From contig NZ_JAODNW010000002.1 in NCBI RefSeq assembly GCF_025398255.1, positions 1 to 64,000 of the forward strand: a stretch of DNA of 64,000 nucleotides, read 5' to 3'. Positions 61,505-64,000 of this stretch are shown here, one piece after another. The DNA is from Chelativorans intermedius. Lineage in GTDB: Bacteria > Pseudomonadota > Alphaproteobacteria > Rhizobiales > Rhizobiaceae. Numbering within the stretch: position 1 is the stretch's first letter; each line of letters opens with the position of its first letter. Below the pieces are notes generated by a model. It did not search any database, was not told the DNA's origin, and saw nothing but the letters and a program-made list of their open reading frames with translations. The position numbers and the translations under genes were made by a program.

Positions 61505-62791
61505 ATGATCGGTCAGGACAAACGGGCAGGGCGCCGGCGCGTGGCCATCGGCAGCAACCCGGAGCGCAACCGGGCGCACAACCGCCGTGTCGTGCTTGAG
61601 GTGATCCGCCTGCACGGCCATCTCGGACGGACCGCCATCGCCCGCCATGCCCGCCTGACGCCGCAGGCGGTTGCCAATATTGTCGACGAGCTGCTTGCCG
61701 AGGGCCTGCTCATCGAAGTGGGCCGGCTGCGCAGCGGGCGCGGCCAGCCGCCGATCCAGTTTGCCGTCAATCCCGACGGGCCGCTGACGGCCGGCGTGGA
61801 GGTTGCCGCCGACCATATGGTGACGGTGCTGGTAGACCTTGCCGGCGGTCTGCGCGGCCAGGCGATCAGCCCGCTGGAGCGCGCCGATCCCGGGCACATT
61901 CCAGACCGCATCGACAAGGAGATCCGGGCGCTGCGCGCCTCGCTCGGCGCCGAGGCGTCGCGCCTGCTCGGCATAGGCGTGGTGATGCCCGGTCCCTTCG
62001 AGATCGAAGGCATGAGCTCCGTCGGGCCTGCAACGCTGCCCGGCTGGACAGGCGTCGATCCGATGCCGCTCATCGCCCGCGCCACCGGCCAGCCCGTCTC
62101 CCTCGACAACGATGCGACGGCAGCCGCGGTGGGCGAACGGCTCTATGGCGCAGGGCGCCAGATCATGAGCTTCTGCTATCTCTATTTCGGTGTCGGACTG
62201 GGCCTTGGCGTCATCCAGGAGGGCCGGCCGCTGCGTGGCGCCTTCGGCAATGCCGGCGAGATCGGCCACATCAATCTCGCCCCGCGCAACCGCCGGGGAG
62301 CCTACGGCCCCGAGGGCGCGCTGGAGCGGTTCGCCTCCGTCTTCGCGCTGCGTGAGCGGCTGGCCGCCGCCGGCCGCCAGGCAGCGACCATCGAGGCGCT
62401 CGCCGCGCTTCATGCAGCAGGCGACGCGGTGATGCGGGACTGGATCGCAGAAGCAGCCGACTATCTGGCACCCACCGTCGCCATGCTGGAAAACGTTTTC
62501 GATCCCGAGACCATCATCTTCGGCGGCGGGCTGCCCGATGCGGTGCTCGACGCGGTGATCGAGGCACTGGAGCCGCTGCCGGTTTCCGTCGCCACCCGGC
62601 GCAGCCGCGCCCTGCCGCGCGTCATCCGCGGCCAGACCGGCCAGCTCACCGCTGCCCTGGGTGCTGCAGCGCTGCCGCTGCTCGAAACGGTTTCGCCCCA
62701 TCTCAGCCTCGCACCGGCACCGCAACAGCCGCCGGTCGAAGAAGCGCAGACACCCAACGAAGGAGAGGCAGGCCATGCTGAGCCATCGTGA
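61505..62791 (+). CDS. ROK-family transcriptional regulator
   Basis: A sugar-responsive repressor of 428 residues. A winged HTH lies near residues 20-80 (NRRVVLEVIRLHGHLGRTAI, RHARLTPQAVANIVDELLAE), followed by the ROK kinase-like domain (GIGVVMPGPFEIEGMSS, SLDNDATAAAVGERLYGAG, GNAGEIGHINLA). The zinc-binding Cys cluster usual in ROK proteins (CxCGxxGC) is missing: the segment reads APRNRRGAYGPEGALE. GTGGG lies just before the ATG. It diverges from the ABC operon, which it probably controls, and overlaps the PIG-L gene by 17 bp. Confidence 0.9.
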   Translation: MIGQDKRAGRRRVAIGSNPERNRAHNRRVVLEVIRLHGHLGRTAIARHARLTPQAVANIVDELLAEGLLIEVGRLRSGRGQPPIQFAVNPDGPLTAGVEVAADHMVTVLVDLAGGLRGQAISPLERADPGHIPDRIDKEIRALRASLGAEASRLLGIGVVMPGPFEIEGMSSVGPATLPGWTGVDPMPLIARATGQPVSLDNDATAAAVGERLYGAGRQIMSFCYLYFGVGLGLGVIQEGRPLRGAFGNAGEIGHINLAPRNRRGAYGPEGALERFASVFALRERLAAAGRQAATIEALAALHAAGDAVMRDWIAEAADYLAPTVAMLENVFDPETIIFGGGLPDAVLDAVIEALEPLPVSVATRRSRALPRVIRGQTGQLTAALGAAALPLLETVSPHLSLAPAPQQPPVEEAQTPNEGEAGHAEPS

Positions 62792-64000
62792 ACGCCTGCA
62801 TCGCCGCAGGGCGCGGCCGGCACTTGTCGAACTGCACCGGGCGCTGAGCCGCCTGAAATCGACGCTCACCGTCATGAACACGGGCGCCCATCCCGACGAT
62901 GAGCACAGCGGCATGCTGGCGGTCTTGCGCCTTGCTTATGGCATGCGCGTCGTCATCGCCTGTTCGACCCGCGGCGAGGGCGGCCAGAATGCGCTCGGGC
63001 CGGAGCGCGGCGGAGCGCTGGGCGTGGTGCGGACGCGCGAGATGGAAGAGGCCGCCCGCACGCTTGACGCCGACGTGGTGTGGCTCGGCCATGGGCCGGA
63101 TGACCCGGTGCATGATTTCGGCTTCTCCAAGGATGGCCGCGACACCCTGGCCCGCTGGGGGCGCGAGCGCATCGTCGAGCGGCTTGTGCGCGCCTACCGC
63201 GCCGAGCGGCCCGACATCGTCATCCCCGCCTTCCTCGACGTGCCCGGCCAGCACGGCCACCACCGCGCCATGACGCAGGCGGCCGAAGAGGCGGTGCGGC
63301 TTGCCGCCGACCCGCATGCCTTTCCCCAGCACCTGAAGGAAGGACTCACCCCCTGGGAGGTTGCCAAGTTCTATCTGCCGGCGTGGTCCGGCGGCGGCGG
63401 CACCTATGACGACGAACTGCCGCCGCCCGATGTCACGGTGCGGGTGCGCGCGCCTGGCCGCGATCCGGCCACCGGCGCAGCCCACGCCGAGATCGGCGAG
63501 TGGTCTCGCAGCTTTCATGCCACCCAGGGCATGGGTGTCTGGCGTCCCGAGCCGCAGACGGACTGGCCCCTGCATCTGAAGCTCGCAGGGCAGGGGACGG
63601 AAAGCGACATTTCAGAGGGCCTGCCGGCCAGGCTCGCCGACCTTGCCCGCGGCCTCGGCCATGCCACGGCCGAACAACTCGAAGCCGCACAAGCGCACGT
63701 GGATCGCGCCCTCGACGCCTTTCCGCATCGTGAGCGCATCATCGAAGCCCTCGCCGCGGCAGCGCGCCATATCGAAATCGCACAAGCCCGCCTGTCACGC
63801 GAGGAGCAGCAGCGTTTCGGCCATCGACTGGCGCGCAAGCGCGTCGAGATCGACGCAGCACTGGGGGTGGCTGCCGGCATCGTGGCGACGGTCTGGGCCG
63901 AGCCGGCCGCCCTTGCCCCGGGCAGCCGGGGCAAGCTTCATGTGCATCTGGGGCCACGCGATGCCGCCTCACCCGTCGAGATCGACCTGCTCCTGCCGGA
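62775..64000 (+). CDS. PIG-L family deacetylase (partial, runs off the window)
   Basis: A zinc-dependent N-deacetylase of the LmbE/PIG-L family, 408 residues seen with no stop before the window end. The metal motif AHPDDEHSG is at residues 38-46, the other ligands probably in GQHGHHRAM, and ACSTRGEGGQNALG follows the motif. After ~300 residues comes an extra helical segment and a start of a beta-rich domain (SRGKLHVHLGPR), so it belongs to the large, multidomain branch. It removes N-acetyl or acyl groups from amino sugars in known cases. Its ATG at 62775 lies 17 bp inside the ROK gene, indicating cotranscription and a role in the same pathway. Confidence 0.85.
   Translation, partial: MLSHRERLHRRRARPALVELHRALSRLKSTLTVMNTGAHPDDEHSGMLAVLRLAYGMRVVIACSTRGEGGQNALGPERGGALGVVRTREMEEAARTLDADVVWLGHGPDDPVHDFGFSKDGRDTLARWGRERIVERLVRAYRAERPDIVIPAFLDVPGQHGHHRAMTQAAEEAVRLAADPHAFPQHLKEGLTPWEVAKFYLPAWSGGGGTYDDELPPPDVTVRVRAPGRDPATGAAHAEIGEWSRSFHATQGMGVWRPEPQTDWPLHLKLAGQGTESDISEGLPARLADLARGLGHATAEQLEAAQAHVDRALDAFPHRERIIEALAAAARHIEIAQARLSREEQQRFGHRLARKRVEIDAALGVAAGIVATVWAEPAALAPGSRGKLHVHLGPRDAASPVEIDLLLP

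Overview
The window is GC-rich DNA from an alphaproteobacterium, most likely Hyphomicrobiales (Rhizobiales). The clues are a repABC replication/partition operon followed by a DUF1612-type (RHE_PE00001-like) gene, an RpoE-ChrR singlet-oxygen regulon, a RhtX-type siderophore importer and rhizobial-style palindromic intergenic DNA. repABC makes the replicon a large plasmid or chromid, unless the operon has integrated.

Layout. 1-2.0 kb: 5' part of a type II-C-like cas9 that ends prematurely near the window edge, with a divergent promoter and a structured, terminator-ended small RNA that could be its tracrRNA, then palindromic intergenic DNA. 2.0-19.5 kb: a minus-strand insecticidal-type toxin (Tc) operon: a fused TcB-TcC with an unusual C-terminal effector, an oversized TcA and a coupled small zinc ribbon. 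19.6-22 kb: trxC, an MgtC/DUF4010 membrane protein and an IS481-type remnant. 22-26.6 kb: siderophore uptake operon (TonB-dependent receptor, RhtX-like MFS, siderophore-interacting reductase). 26.8-29.9 kb: chrA, Spy/CpxP-like protein, peroxiredoxin, DUF2177. 29.9-39.5 kb: rpoE-chrR with two lipid-type genes on one strand, and divergently an FAD oxidoreductase, DUF1365, a CFA-type methyltransferase, fasciclin, TspO and photolyase. Four promoters of the form TGATCC-N18-TANANG (rpoE, the FAD oxidoreductase, fasciclin, peroxiredoxin) tie these genes into one predicted photo-oxidative stress regulon.

39.5-45 kb: LacI regulator with a Gfo/Idh/MocA oxidoreductase, a TPP-enzyme remnant, a MarR regulator, and two secreted proteins built on a shared GFGPSDADDQPVPRFQ-like repeat. 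45.3-50.6 kb: repA, repB, an antisense ctRNA, repC and the DUF1612-type gene, with four perfect GTTGACAGCTGTCAAC sites, all inside coding sequence. 50.6-54.7 kb: gamma-glutamyltransferase-like protein, AnmK-like kinase and a 738-bp IS-like element with a membrane-protein passenger. 54.7-64 kb: a carbohydrate-type ABC transporter operon that also encodes a lyase of the argininosuccinate-lyase superfamily and a PfkB kinase, divergent from a ROK regulator and a PIG-L deacetylase that runs off the window. It looks like a self-contained catabolic pathway for an undefined amino-sugar or N-substituted substrate.
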